The translations under genes and the position numbers were made by a program. Shown here in pieces: positions 6,244 through 14,395 of a stretch of 43,360 nucleotides of DNA. Each line of letters starts with the position of its first letter. Position 1 is the stretch's first letter. A model generated the notes under the pieces. The model was given only the letters and a program-made list of their open reading frames with translations, made no database searches and had not been told where the DNA came from. Origin of the DNA: Prevotella sp. (GTDB lineage Bacteria; Bacteroidota; Bacteroidia; Bacteroidales; Bacteroidaceae); contig JAFSNR010000013.1 of the NCBI GenBank assembly GCA_017443345.1, positions 1 to 43,360 of the forward strand, written 5' to 3'.

Positions 6244-7191
6244 ATGGCAGACATACCTATTTCTTCCCATTTCTTCACTAACAGGGATGGGAACACATTG
6301 ATGAAAGAGTTTGAGGGCATTCTTCTGAATAACCCTCAAGTGAAGAACCTTGATGCTGTTGTGGGCTTTCTTCGAGCATCAGGCTATTTTTCCTTACGCC
6401 CATTTCTTGACGGCATCAACAAAGTACGCATCCTGATTGGCATCGATGTAGATAAGTATATCGCCCGCGCCCACCAAAAGGGAGAACTCTTCTTTGGAGC
6501 AGAAGAGGAAGTGAAGGAAGAATGCCTGAGACTGTTGAAAGAGGACATCGAGCAGTCGCACTATACCAAGAAGGTTGAGGACGGTATGCTCCAGATGGTG
6601 CAGGACTTGATTGACGGTAAGTTGGAACTACGTGCCCATCCCTCCAAGAAGATTCATGCCAAAATCTACATTCTTTATCCCGATAATTACAACCAGCATT
6701 GTTTTGGTGCAGCCATTACTGGTAGTAGTAATCTAAGCGGCAACGGCTTGGGTATCACAGAAGAAAGACAATATGAGTTCAACGTCAAACTGACGCAGTA
6801 CGACGATGTGCAGTTTGCCAAGAACGAGTTTGAACTGTTGTGGGAAGAGGCCAAGAATGTGCCCATCAATGCCGAGGACTATCAGGCCACACTCGATAAG
6901 ACTTACTTGAAAGGCGACGTCACCCCCTACGAGCTATACATCAAGATGCTGATGGAATACTTCAGCGACCGCGTGCTGGCCATCGATCAGGACGACCCCT
7001 TCGACATGCCTGAGGGCTACAGCAAGTTCGACTATCAGGCAGATGCGGTGATAGAGGGCTATCAGAAACTGATACGCTACGACGGTTTCTTCCTCGCTGA
7101 TGTAGTGGGTCTTGGCAAGACGGTCATCGCCACGATGATTGCCAAGAAATTCCTGATTGAGAATGGTAAAATAATAAAGTTTGCTAATTAA
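6244..7191 (+). pseudogene. Phospholipase D-like / SNF2-type helicase, truncated after Walker A
   Basis: Only 315 residues remain of a protein normally near 1,000. Residues about 1-200 form a phospholipase D-like domain with the half-motif IHAKIYILY (His near 138) followed by GSSNLSGNGL. The region around residue 250-290 leads into a helicase start: FDYQADAVIEGYQKLI, then FLADVVGLGKTVIATMIAKK, which contains the Walker A GLGKT. The frame then ends ENGKIIKFAN, with no Walker B and no second RecA domain. Relatives accompany an Eco57I-type methyltransferase in Bacteroidetes defence loci. Here that partner is found 3 kb downstream, beyond a restriction-modification cassette. The break lies within about 20 bases of the sequence preceding the cassette promoter. 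The residual protein could still bind or cut DNA but cannot act as a motor. Confidence 0.8.
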
Positions 7192-7226
7192 TGAATTAAA
7201 GATACTGATAATTTAGTTAAAAGTTG

Positions 7227-7234
7227 TATCTTTG
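7227..7234 (+). promoter_or_regulatory. -7 element of the restriction-modification cassette
   Basis: TATCTTTG lies 15 bases upstream of the methyltransferase ATG at 7250. No clear -33 TTTG is seen. The short leader fits the tight start-site spacing seen elsewhere in the window. Confidence 0.5.
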
Positions 7235-7249
7235 CAAAAATTATCAGTT

Positions 7250-8548
7250 ATGACAGAAAAGAAAATAAGCGATGACCTAAAACTTGAAGCCTTCCCCGAG
7301 GATGTTACTGAGGACGGCATCAAGATATATGGTGAAACTTCATACGAGAACCAGATTGCGACGCTGAGCCACTATCTGCATAATACTGATTTTGAAGGTA
7401 CGCAGGTTGAAGTACAGGAACGGCGCAATGAAATGATGGCCCTTATCCGTGAGTTTCTGGAGCATAAAGAACAATTGCAGAACTATACAGACGAGGACAT
7501 TGCCCGCGCTGCTGAGTGTCCGCTGGAGTTCGACTTGTTCCGTGAATTCTATCAAGTACCATTCCCCAGTCCCAAAACATACGACCATACTTTTATTGAT
7601 TTGTTCGCTGGTATCGGTGGTATTCGCATACCATTTGACGAAATGGGTTATCATTGCGTGTTTAGCAGCGAATGGGACGCAAAGGCCTGTCAGACTTATT
7701 TCGCCAATTTTGGCACCGTACCCTTCGGCGACATAACGAAGATACCCGCCACAAAGATTCCCAAGCACGACGTGCTTTTGGCAGGCTTCCCTTGTCAGGC
7801 ATTTAGCATCATGGGTAAAATGCAGGGATTCGCTGATACTCGCGGCACGATGTTCTTTGAAATTGAGCGTATTCTGAAACATCATCAGACACCCTATATC
7901 TTGTTAGAAAATGTCAAGCAGTTGGTTACTCATGATGGCGGACGAACTTTTGAAGTAATAAAAGAAAAACTCGACCAATTGGGATATTATATAAAATGGA
8001 AGGTAATGAATGCCCTCGATTTCGGACTGCCGCAGAAACGTGAACGAGTTATCATCGTCGGATTCAAACACCAGGAAGATTGCGATGCTTTCACCTTCGA
8101 TATTCCGCATACGCCATACAACCTCGCTGATATTCTGGAACCTGACGAGAATGTTGACCCGACGCTTTTTGCTTCAGACCATATTATAGCAAGGCGACGC
8201 GAAAAGACTGAGGGCAAGAAATTGTTCTATCCTTCTATCTGGCATGAGAACAAGGCGGGCAATATTTCTGTGCTTGACTATTCTTGTGCATTGCGCACAG
8301 GAGCCTCTTACAATTATTTGCTCGTAAACGGAGTGCGCCGACCAACTTCTCGCGAGTTGCTCCGATTGCAAGGATTCCCTGAGAAATACTTGATAGCCGT
8401 CTCAAATCAGGACATTCGCCGACAGACTGGCAACAGCGTGGCCGTCCCGATGATTAGAATGGTTGCACAGAAGATAAACGAAATAATCAAAAACCGAGAA
8501 TATGGAACATCCGAAACTCAGAGACTCAAAGCGACTGTTAACGCGTGA
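7250..8548 (+). CDS. DNA (cytosine-5)-methyltransferase of a type II restriction-modification system
   Basis: A 432-residue C5 methyltransferase transfers a methyl group from S-adenosylmethionine to cytosine in a specific site. The motifs appear in order: FIDLFAGIGGIRIPF (motif I, near residue 116), LLAGFPCQAFSIMGK with catalytic Cys182 (motif IV), LLENVKQL (motif VI, near 219), QKRERVIIVG (motif VIII, near 262), and RRQTGNSVAVPMI (motif X, near 395). About 110 residues precede motif I, longer than in minimal enzymes, and include a charged helical stretch (EVQERRNEMMALIREFLEH). I chose the ATG at 7250 over a TTG at 7232 that lies in the promoter box. The 3' end overlaps the first endonuclease gene by 47 bases. 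The enzyme should protect the host from the endonucleases encoded next. Confidence 0.92.
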   Translation: MTEKKISDDLKLEAFPEDVTEDGIKIYGETSYENQIATLSHYLHNTDFEGTQVEVQERRNEMMALIREFLEHKEQLQNYTDEDIARAAECPLEFDLFREFYQVPFPSPKTYDHTFIDLFAGIGGIRIPFDEMGYHCVFSSEWDAKACQTYFANFGTVPFGDITKIPATKIPKHDVLLAGFPCQAFSIMGKMQGFADTRGTMFFEIERILKHHQTPYILLENVKQLVTHDGGRTFEVIKEKLDQLGYYIKWKVMNALDFGLPQKRERVIIVGFKHQEDCDAFTFDIPHTPYNLADILEPDENVDPTLFASDHIIARRREKTEGKKLFYPSIWHENKAGNISVLDYSCALRTGASYNYLLVNGVRRPTSRELLRLQGFPEKYLIAVSNQDIRRQTGNSVAVPMIRMVAQKINEIIKNREYGTSETQRLKATVNA

Positions 8549-9236
8549 GCCTTACCCCATCAACGAAATTCCAGAGGAGGTCATTAGGAAAATTGGCCGC
8601 AAGTTCATCTATATGCTCTGTGTAGGTCATAAGGACTTGACTGGCGATGACTGGGGCAACGTATTCGCCGAGGCCATCGGCGGTGAGCATCTGCAATCGC
8701 CCGTTGGAATAGCCGATGTCGTGTTTGACAAGATGGCATGGTCGATGAAGACTGTCAAGACACCAAACCCACACCGAAACGAGGCTTCTATCCGCCTCAT
8801 TAGCGGTCGATGTTCTCCTGACTACTCCTATGGCATCACCGACCCACACGAGGACATTGAGAAGACTGGCCGTGCCGTGCTGAACATTTGGAATGAGCGC
8901 GTCAATATTGCTCAGGACTATTACAATCCTTTGCGCACATCTATTCTTGTCCGCTCGAACGACCTGCTGACTTATACTCTTTTCGAGGAAGAGAACCACC
9001 GCTATGTAGCCAACCAATACCGTTGGGAAGAAAACCGCAACGGCAATCTTATTGGCATTGACATTGAGAGCGGCGAGACCTGCTTCACCTGGCAACCTCA
9101 TGGTTCACAGTTCACCATCCATACACGAGTGCCTCAGAACGCTGTGAAGTTCAAGATTAAGCAGCCGCCAAAGCTTGACGTGGAGGAAACGCTTAAGCAG
9201 ATAAACTACTCGGACGATTGGGTGGAAATCCTGTAG
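8502..9236 (+). CDS. Type II restriction endonuclease, paralogue 1
   Basis: This 244-residue protein starts inside the end of the methyltransferase gene, so translation is probably coupled. I do not recognise the exact endonuclease family. The block GDDWGNVFAEAIGGEHL followed by VGIADVVFDKMAWSMKTVK looks like a PD-(D/E)XK-type active site, with an Asp in IADV and a Lys in SMKT. The C-terminal half is beta-rich (ETCFTWQPHGSQFTIHTRV). The protein shares the same layout and over half of its residues with the next gene, which ends NYSDDWVEIL-like as well. Position directly after a C5 methyltransferase supports the restriction role. Codon use resembles the host's ordinary genes. Confidence 0.72.
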   Translation: MEHPKLRDSKRLLTREPYPINEIPEEVIRKIGRKFIYMLCVGHKDLTGDDWGNVFAEAIGGEHLQSPVGIADVVFDKMAWSMKTVKTPNPHRNEASIRLISGRCSPDYSYGITDPHEDIEKTGRAVLNIWNERVNIAQDYYNPLRTSILVRSNDLLTYTLFEEENHRYVANQYRWEENRNGNLIGIDIESGETCFTWQPHGSQFTIHTRVPQNAVKFKIKQPPKLDVEETLKQINYSDDWVEIL

Positions 9237-9275
9237 GTGTATTAACATTAACTTGTATTCTTCAGCACTTTGGTT

Positions 9276-10016
9276 ATGAAACAACTGAGATTAAGAGATT
9301 CGGGAAAACTAAAATTGCAAGAATTATATTCCATTAATCAATTCCCGGAGGAAATAATTAAAAAAATTGGCAGGCAAATCGTCTACCTAAAATGTGTTGG
9401 ACGGAAAGACATCTCTGGTGATGACTGGGGAGATATCTTTGCGGATGCCGTCGGAGGTACTCATCTGAAATCTACTGTTGGGATTGCAGATGTTATTTAT
9501 GATAAGATGGCTTGGTCGATGAAAACGATAAAAAACAGTATTCCTCATACAACAAGATCCAAGCCGCGTTTAATTATGGGAAGAAATTCGACCGACTATT
9601 CTGTGGGTATTCCAGATCCACACAAGGATGTTCAAGCGACGGGTGATGCGGTTTTACAAATATGGAACAAGAGAGTTGACATTGCTTATCAAGATTATAC
9701 TTCGGTAAGAACGGGAGTACTTATACGAAATTTTGACAATCTCACTTTTACTTTATTCGAGGAAGATACAAGACGTTTCGTTCCTAGCGAGTACGAATGG
9801 GAAGAGAATGATGGAGGTAATTTTGAAGGATATGAAATTGAAACGCAACAGCATCGTTTTACATGGCAACCCAGCGGTTCTCAATTTTCAATATATACTC
9901 ACATTCCCAAGAATGCATTCAAATTCAAGATAAGGATACCACCTTTATTAGATATTAATAAAACGTTAGAACAAATCGACTATTCAGATGATTGGGTTGA
10001 AATAGTAAGGCAGTAG
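9276..10016 (+). CDS. Type II restriction endonuclease, paralogue 2 (AT-rich)
   Basis: A 246-residue paralogue of the preceding protein starts at the ATG at 9276 (a TTG at 9270 is possible), 39 bases after the first gene. It keeps the core blocks ISGDDWGDIFADAVGG and VGIADVIYDKMAWSMKTIK, and the tail DYSDDWVEIVRQ. The nucleotide sequence is much richer in A and T than paralogue 1, so a recent duplication in place is unlikely. Two related endonuclease genes beside one methyltransferase could form a heterodimer, recognise different flanks, or leave one copy redundant. A strong hairpin (10036-10083) follows the stop. Confidence 0.7.
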   Translation: MKQLRLRDSGKLKLQELYSINQFPEEIIKKIGRQIVYLKCVGRKDISGDDWGDIFADAVGGTHLKSTVGIADVIYDKMAWSMKTIKNSIPHTTRSKPRLIMGRNSTDYSVGIPDPHKDVQATGDAVLQIWNKRVDIAYQDYTSVRTGVLIRNFDNLTFTLFEEDTRRFVPSEYEWEENDGGNFEGYEIETQQHRFTWQPSGSQFSIYTHIPKNAFKFKIRIPPLLDINKTLEQIDYSDDWVEIVRQ

Positions 10017-10035
10017 ACTTATACATTACTACTTG

Positions 10036-10083
10036 TGAATCCACTTTAATAATCGGAATATCCGACTTATTAAAGTGGATTCA
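10036..10083 (+). terminator. Long perfect hairpin at the end of the restriction cassette
   Basis: A 17-bp perfect stem (10036-10052 with 10067-10083) is extended by an inner TCGGA/TCCGA helix. There is no T-run after it on the plus strand, so it may be a terminator of unusual form or a border element. The truncated adenine methyltransferase frame opens about ten bases beyond it. Confidence 0.6.
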
Positions 10084-10133
10084 GTCAACGGTGATTTCAG
10101 CAGTTCGAGAAACTGCGTGACAGCAGCCTCACG

Positions 10134-12938
10134 TTGAAAGACCTTACCAAAGCCTTCTCTGTGGATGCTGTCAGCGATATGTTCTTCGATGGCTACAAGA
10201 AGCAGTATGAGGACATTATCCAATATATCACGGGTAAGCGAATGGTAAAGGTGGCCAACAAGTGGGAAGAGCAAATCAAGAACGACCCCTGCGAGGAAAT
10301 CATGCAGGAGTTTGCCCACTTCCCAAATCCAGAGAAGGCTGTTCGCGACTATGTGAAGAAGCTGATGGGCCGCCTTGTGTTCCTTCAGTTCCTACAGAAG
10401 AAAGGATGGCTGGGTGTGCCTGCAGGTGCAGAATGGGGAACGGGCGATGCGGAGTTCATCCAAACCCTCTTCGCCCAATGCCAGGATAAAGACCACTTTA
10501 TAGATAATGTGTTGGAACCTCTATTCAACGACCTGAACACAGAGCGCGAAGGTGATAATTGTCAATTATCAATTGTCAATTGTCAATTCAAGGTTCCATA
10601 CTTGAATGGTGGTTTGTTTGAACGTGATGCGACTGATGAGACAGAATTCCCTCTGCCTGCTAAGTACATGCAGAGCCTGCTTGACTTCTTTGCCTCCTAC
10701 AACTTCACTATCGACGAGAACGATCCTGACGATGCAGAGGTAGGTGTTGACCCAGAGATGTTAGGTCGCATTTTCGAGAACCTGCTGGAAGATAACAAAG
10801 ATAAGGGTGTATTCTACACACCAAAGGAAATCGTCAGCTATATGTGTCGCGAAAGCCTCATTGCTTATCTGCAAACAGACATTGAGGATGAACCTACGAA
10901 GGAAGCCATTCGCCAGTTCGTGACCACTCATGACAAAACGAAACTAAGCGCAGCCACTCCCCTCCCTTCAAGGGGAGGGGCAGGGGTGGGGTTTGTAATT
11001 TCTCTGTCTTCCTGTATTGACCAACGACTGAAAGATGTTAAAATCTGCGATCCTGCTATTGGCTCTGGTGCATTCCCAATGGGCTTGCTGAAAGAACTCT
11101 TCCAATGCCGTACAGCCCTTGAAGGAATTACACAAAGCAAAGCCGCAGAAATCAAGAAGCACATCATCCAGCAAAATATCTATGGTGTAGATATCGAGCG
11201 TGGTGCCGTTGATATCGCCCGCCTCCGTTTCTGGCTCTCCTTAATTGTGGACGAAGAAACGCCACAGGCTTTGCCAAACCTCGACTACAAGATTGTAGAA
11301 GGTAACTCGTTGATAACTACTTTCGACGGCCAGTACATAGATCTGTCTACAAATATTGGAATGAGCAGATTACGTTCAAGCCTTGTCAGGATAAGACCTG
11401 AGAAGAAAGCATTACAGGCAGAACAAAAACGTTTCTTTACGTTGTCTGGTGATGAGAAATACCGTTCAGAAATTGCCATCAAGAATCATATTCTTAACAT
11501 TATCTGGTACCAGCTTGACTATGAAAAACATTCTTGGGAAGATGCAACGGTAGAGCAGGCTGGATTGTTTGGTACTACCACAACAAAAGGCCGTAAGAAA
11601 AATGCAGCACAAGTTGTTGAATTCACACAAGAGCGTCAAACGGTACTTGCCAAGTGTGAGAAATTGATGGCAGAACTGAATGATGAAAGCAAATCTCTAC
11701 AAGAAAGAGCAAACATCACTATTCCTTTCTTTGAATGGGTAACAATTTTCTCAGATATTTTTGATAGTGAGAACAAAAATGGTTTTGATATTGTGATAGC
11801 CAACCCGCCATATGTTGACTCAGAAACGATGACAAAGAATATGCCCGAATTACGCAATAGGTATAGTAATATTTATCAAACTGCGTGCGGTAATTGGGAT
11901 ATGTTCATAATATTTATAGAATTAGGAATGAATTTATTAAAAACCAAAGGAGTTCTATGTAAGATTATTCCAAATAAGTTGATTGCAGCAAAATATGGAC
12001 AAGAATTAAGAAATTATATTGCAAAAAAAGAAGTTATAGAGGTTAGGGATTATAGCAGAATAGATGTATTTACCAATGCAGCAGTTTACCCTATAACAAT
12101 AATTATGAGAAATAGTGATAGCGAAGTTGCTAGTCATTTTACTATTATGGATGATATAAATAGAGTGCGACAAACAAATGAAACAACTTCTCATTCATTG
12201 AAAGAATACGATAATTGGGATTTATTCTTTGCAGAAACTAAGATATTCAACCTAATTAATAAAATAAATAACCATCCAAGATTATTTAATATGGATGTTG
12301 ATATCTTGGGTGCAGCAACTGTAGCAGATGCTTACGAAATAAAGAAATTAGTAGAAGAGGAAGATTCCACGCATTTGGGTTTTAAACTTATTAATTCAGG
12401 AACAATAGATCCATATCAGCCTTTATGGGGTATAAAAACATGCAGATATATTAAAGGTGGTTACTTAAAACCTATTGTGTCAAAAGATAAATTGCAACAA
12501 TATAGTAGGACTCGTTATCAACAGGCAAATTCTTCAAAAATTGTTGTTGCAAGTATGACTATTCGCTATGAAGCATATTTGGATATTGATGGTAATTACA
12601 TTGCGGGTAAATCTACAACTATTATTTTGGGACCTATAGATGAATTATATTATTATATTGGTATAATTAATAGTAAATTAGCATCTTTTTGGCTAAACAT
12701 TACTTTCAATTCTCTCAAAATGTCTGGTGAAGCGATAAATGTTGGAAGGAATGAATTGGGATTGTTGCCTATTCCTAAGAAACAATTTGATTTTAAACAA
12801 ATTATAAATAGGATTATGGAAGAAAAGAAATATAATCCTTCTGCAGACACTTCTGCCTTAGAATCCGAAATCGACCGCCTTGTCTATCAGCTCTATGGGT
12901 TGACGGAAGAAGAAATCAAAATCGTTGAACAATCATAA
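10134..12938 (+). CDS. Eco57I-type adenine-specific DNA methyltransferase, N-terminally truncated
   Basis: The coding frame is open from 10095 and reads FQQFEKLRDSSLTLKDLTKA before the first usable start (TTG 10134 or ATG 10179). Relatives have roughly 200 more N-terminal residues, so the beginning is missing. The rest is intact. GVFYTPKEIVSYM leads into SAM-binding motif I, CDPAIGSGAFPMG (near residue 306). The catalytic NPPY motif is in DIVIANPPYVDSE (near 557). A target-recognition region and a C-terminal tail (SEIDRLVYQLYGLTEEE) follow. The enzyme should methylate adenine as the modification part of a BREX/type IIG-like or helicase-linked restriction system. The part from about 11800 to 12840 is markedly AT-rich, suggesting exchange of the recognition domain. 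Two repeat insertions lie in frame (10558-10588 and about 10956-10991). Confidence 0.85.
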   Translation: MKDLTKAFSVDAVSDMFFDGYKKQYEDIIQYITGKRMVKVANKWEEQIKNDPCEEIMQEFAHFPNPEKAVRDYVKKLMGRLVFLQFLQKKGWLGVPAGAEWGTGDAEFIQTLFAQCQDKDHFIDNVLEPLFNDLNTEREGDNCQLSIVNCQFKVPYLNGGLFERDATDETEFPLPAKYMQSLLDFFASYNFTIDENDPDDAEVGVDPEMLGRIFENLLEDNKDKGVFYTPKEIVSYMCRESLIAYLQTDIEDEPTKEAIRQFVTTHDKTKLSAATPLPSRGGAGVGFVISLSSCIDQRLKDVKICDPAIGSGAFPMGLLKELFQCRTALEGITQSKAAEIKKHIIQQNIYGVDIERGAVDIARLRFWLSLIVDEETPQALPNLDYKIVEGNSLITTFDGQYIDLSTNIGMSRLRSSLVRIRPEKKALQAEQKRFFTLSGDEKYRSEIAIKNHILNIIWYQLDYEKHSWEDATVEQAGLFGTTTTKGRKKNAAQVVEFTQERQTVLAKCEKLMAELNDESKSLQERANITIPFFEWVTIFSDIFDSENKNGFDIVIANPPYVDSETMTKNMPELRNRYSNIYQTACGNWDMFIIFIELGMNLLKTKGVLCKIIPNKLIAAKYGQELRNYIAKKEVIEVRDYSRIDVFTNAAVYPITIIMRNSDSEVASHFTIMDDINRVRQTNETTSHSLKEYDNWDLFFAETKIFNLINKINNHPRLFNMDVDILGAATVADAYEIKKLVEEEDSTHLGFKLINSGTIDPYQPLWGIKTCRYIKGGYLKPIVSKDKLQQYSRTRYQQANSSKIVVASMTIRYEAYLDIDGNYIAGKSTTIILGPIDELYYYIGIINSKLASFWLNITFNSLKMSGEAINVGRNELGLLPIPKKQFDFKQIINRIMEEKKYNPSADTSALESEIDRLVYQLYGLTEEEIKIVEQS
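10558..10588 (+). repeat. Heptamer repeat inside the adenine methyltransferase gene
   Basis: Four units of seven bases, three ATTGTCA and one ATTATCA, plus a partial fifth. They are read in frame as CQLSIVNCQF. Confidence 0.8.
10956..10991 (+). repeat. G/C-rich palindromic insertion inside the adenine methyltransferase gene
   Basis: A CCCCTCCC tract, a TTCAA spacer and GGGGAGGGG form a palindrome, followed by CAGGGGTGGGG. It is read in frame as PLPSRGGAGVGF, between residues that are not conserved. Similar G/C palindromes are scattered in Bacteroidetes genomes. Confidence 0.65.
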
Positions 12939-12972
12939 ATAAAGGCGATATGACGAAGCATCCTGAGGTGAC

Positions 12973-13563
12973 TCACTCCTCATCCTCCTTAGGCAGTATA
13001 AAGCCAATGGGCCTGCGATTCTTTAAGGTCGCACTTTGCGACCTTGAAGCCTGTAGCTCAGATAAAGCGAGGCTGATAGCATCGAGTTGGGCACGAGTGC
13101 TTTCATTGATGTCATTCTGGTCGGCAAGAATCTCGTTTACCTCTTCTTTGAGTTTGTATAGTTCCTGGGCCAAAGTAACCACTTTCTCAGGAAGGGTGGA
13201 GAATGTAAGCATTTGTCGCATAGCAACAAACGCTCTTGTAATCTTGATGCTTGTTTCATCGGCAACGGGACTGCGAAGTACACTTGATAGCATCAAGGCT
13301 CCAAGTTCCGTGAAAGCGTATGGAAGAGATTTCTTGGGGCGTTTCATTCTTGATGTCATCACAAATTGTGATGAGATAAGGCTCCATTCCTGTTCGGTCA
13401 ATTGGAACATAAAATCATTGGGAAATCTTCTGGCATTGCGTTTGACCGTTTGGTTAAGAGACCTAGTCTCAACCTCATACAGCATAGCAAGGTCGAAATC
13501 GAGCATCACGCGCTGTCCACGAATGATGTATATGAGGTCTTGGATATTTTGTAATTCGTCCAT
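12973..13563 (-). CDS. ORF6N (KilA-N-like) domain protein
   Basis: A 196-residue protein. Residues about 5-95 form an ORF6N DNA-binding domain: IYIIRGQRVMLDFDLAMLYE, then VKRNARRFPNDFMFQLT, and FTELGALMLSSVLRS. The C-terminal half is a coiled coil (LAQELYKLKEEVNEILADQ) with a basic, proline-ending tail. The domain is common in phage and mobile-element regulators. In Bacteroidetes it is often inserted between restriction genes. It lies opposite to its neighbours, converging with the methyltransferase gene, and has its own promoter (13585-13615). It may regulate the island or act on invading DNA. The family assignment is firm, the role is not. Confidence 0.88.
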   Translation of the reverse strand: MDELQNIQDLIYIIRGQRVMLDFDLAMLYEVETRSLNQTVKRNARRFPNDFMFQLTEQEWSLISSQFVMTSRMKRPKKSLPYAFTELGALMLSSVLRSPVADETSIKITRAFVAMRQMLTFSTLPEKVVTLAQELYKLKEEVNEILADQNDINESTRAQLDAISLALSELQASRSQSATLKNRRPIGFILPKEDEE

Positions 13564-13584
13564 TGTCTTATTTTATTTCATCTG

Positions 13585-13615
13585 CAAATTTAAGAAATTT
13601 ATCTGAACTGACAAA
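13585..13615 (-). promoter_or_regulatory. Promoter of the ORF6N gene
   Basis: On the minus strand TAAATTTG (13585-13592) with TTTG (13612-13615) 19 bases upstream of it. The leader is about 20 bases. Confidence 0.65.
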
Positions 13616-13639
13616 CAAATAATAAAAATTTCTATCAAT

Positions 13640-14204
13640 ATGACGAAACTTGAAAAGCTATATAGCATCATTGGCAAAGCCGAAGATGCTCACGCTCAGC
13701 AAATTGGGAACAAGTTCCGTTTTGCATTCGCTTAATCGCATCATTGAGAACTCTCGCGATGTGGGAGTGAAACTGCCCAAAGGTGTGCTCCAACAGGTAG
13801 AAGAACTGGAGGAGGGTATCATTAAGGAAGAGATTCTGCCTGCTCTCAGTAGTGATATTGCTCCAAGGCTGAACCCCATTCAGCGCGACTTAGTGCTGGT
13901 GGTGGAGTATCATCCTGGCGAACCAATCAGCGTGGCCCTAAGCCGAAAGACGAAGATTAGCGAGATGACTGGAGCAAAAGTGCTGACACCTCGAAGCAGC
14001 ACACCGGTTAAGAGCGAGGAAGAACCAGAGGAAGTGAAACCTCATGAGCCCACAAAGCGTATTGAGAACATGACGAAAGGCATGAAGGTAACATTCCCTG
14101 ATGGTACCGTCATCTGGCATCGCCAAGCTATCGACACCTTCATCGACGCTCTCCGCAAGATTGGCTTGAAGCGCACTTGTATTCTGCTTTTGATAGAGAT
14201 GTAG
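13640..14204 (+). pseudogene. Accessory gene of the restriction island, disrupted by a 73-bp insertion
   Basis: Two frames belong to one protein. The start reads MTKLEKLYSII, then runs into a stop at 13733. In the next frame the protein resumes IIENSRDVGVKLPKGVLQQ, continuing through LNPIQRDLVLVVEYHPGEP and MKVTFPDGTVIWHRQAIDTF. The 9-base sequence GCATCATTG occurs at 13665-13673 and again at 13738-13746. Removing the 73 bases between the copies restores a continuous MTKLEKLYSIIENSRDVG. The C-terminus also looks foreign: after IDALRKIGLKR the frame ends CILLLIEM, while relatives continue for about 60 residues. The family is one often found after Eco57I-type methyltransferases in Bacteroidetes and has no known activity. 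Confidence 0.75.
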
Positions 14205-14239
14205 AGTATGAAATGAGAAAGGATAGCCCTTTTATACTT

Positions 14240-14395
14240 TTAAGATAATTCTGGAATCTCCTCATACTCTGCAAGGATCTCATTAGAGATGCAGAGCGTG
14301 TATTTCCCATCTACGAAATCTCGCCAAACAGGATAATATGGACTGCGACGCGAAAGAGACATCAGCAGGCAGTTGGTATCAAGAACGATGTTCAT
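14240..14395 (-). pseudogene. PIN-domain toxin, truncated to 51 residues
   Basis: The protein reads MNIVLDTNCLLMSLSRRSPY, then VWRDFVDGKYTLCISNEILA and EYEEIPELS. The first acidic residue of the PIN nuclease (LDTN) and the CISNEIL..YEE block fit the COG1569 family, whose members are about 140 residues. The later acidic residues that complete the metal site are absent, so it should be inactive. Its ATG overlaps the antitoxin stop by one base, the normal coupling of this operon type. The loss coincides with the damaged end of the opposite gene at 14205-14240, so a deletion joined the two. Confidence 0.8.

Noticed and set aside
13650-13740. Start of the disrupted accessory protein at 13650.
   Set aside because: The N-terminus in that frame is a shadow of MTKLEKLYSII. 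The in-frame resumption after the repeat explains the protein better.
14205-14239. The scrap LYSAFDRDVEYEMRKDSPF as a separate small gene.
   Set aside because: It has no start codon of its own and lies at a deletion junction. It is treated as a gene fragment.
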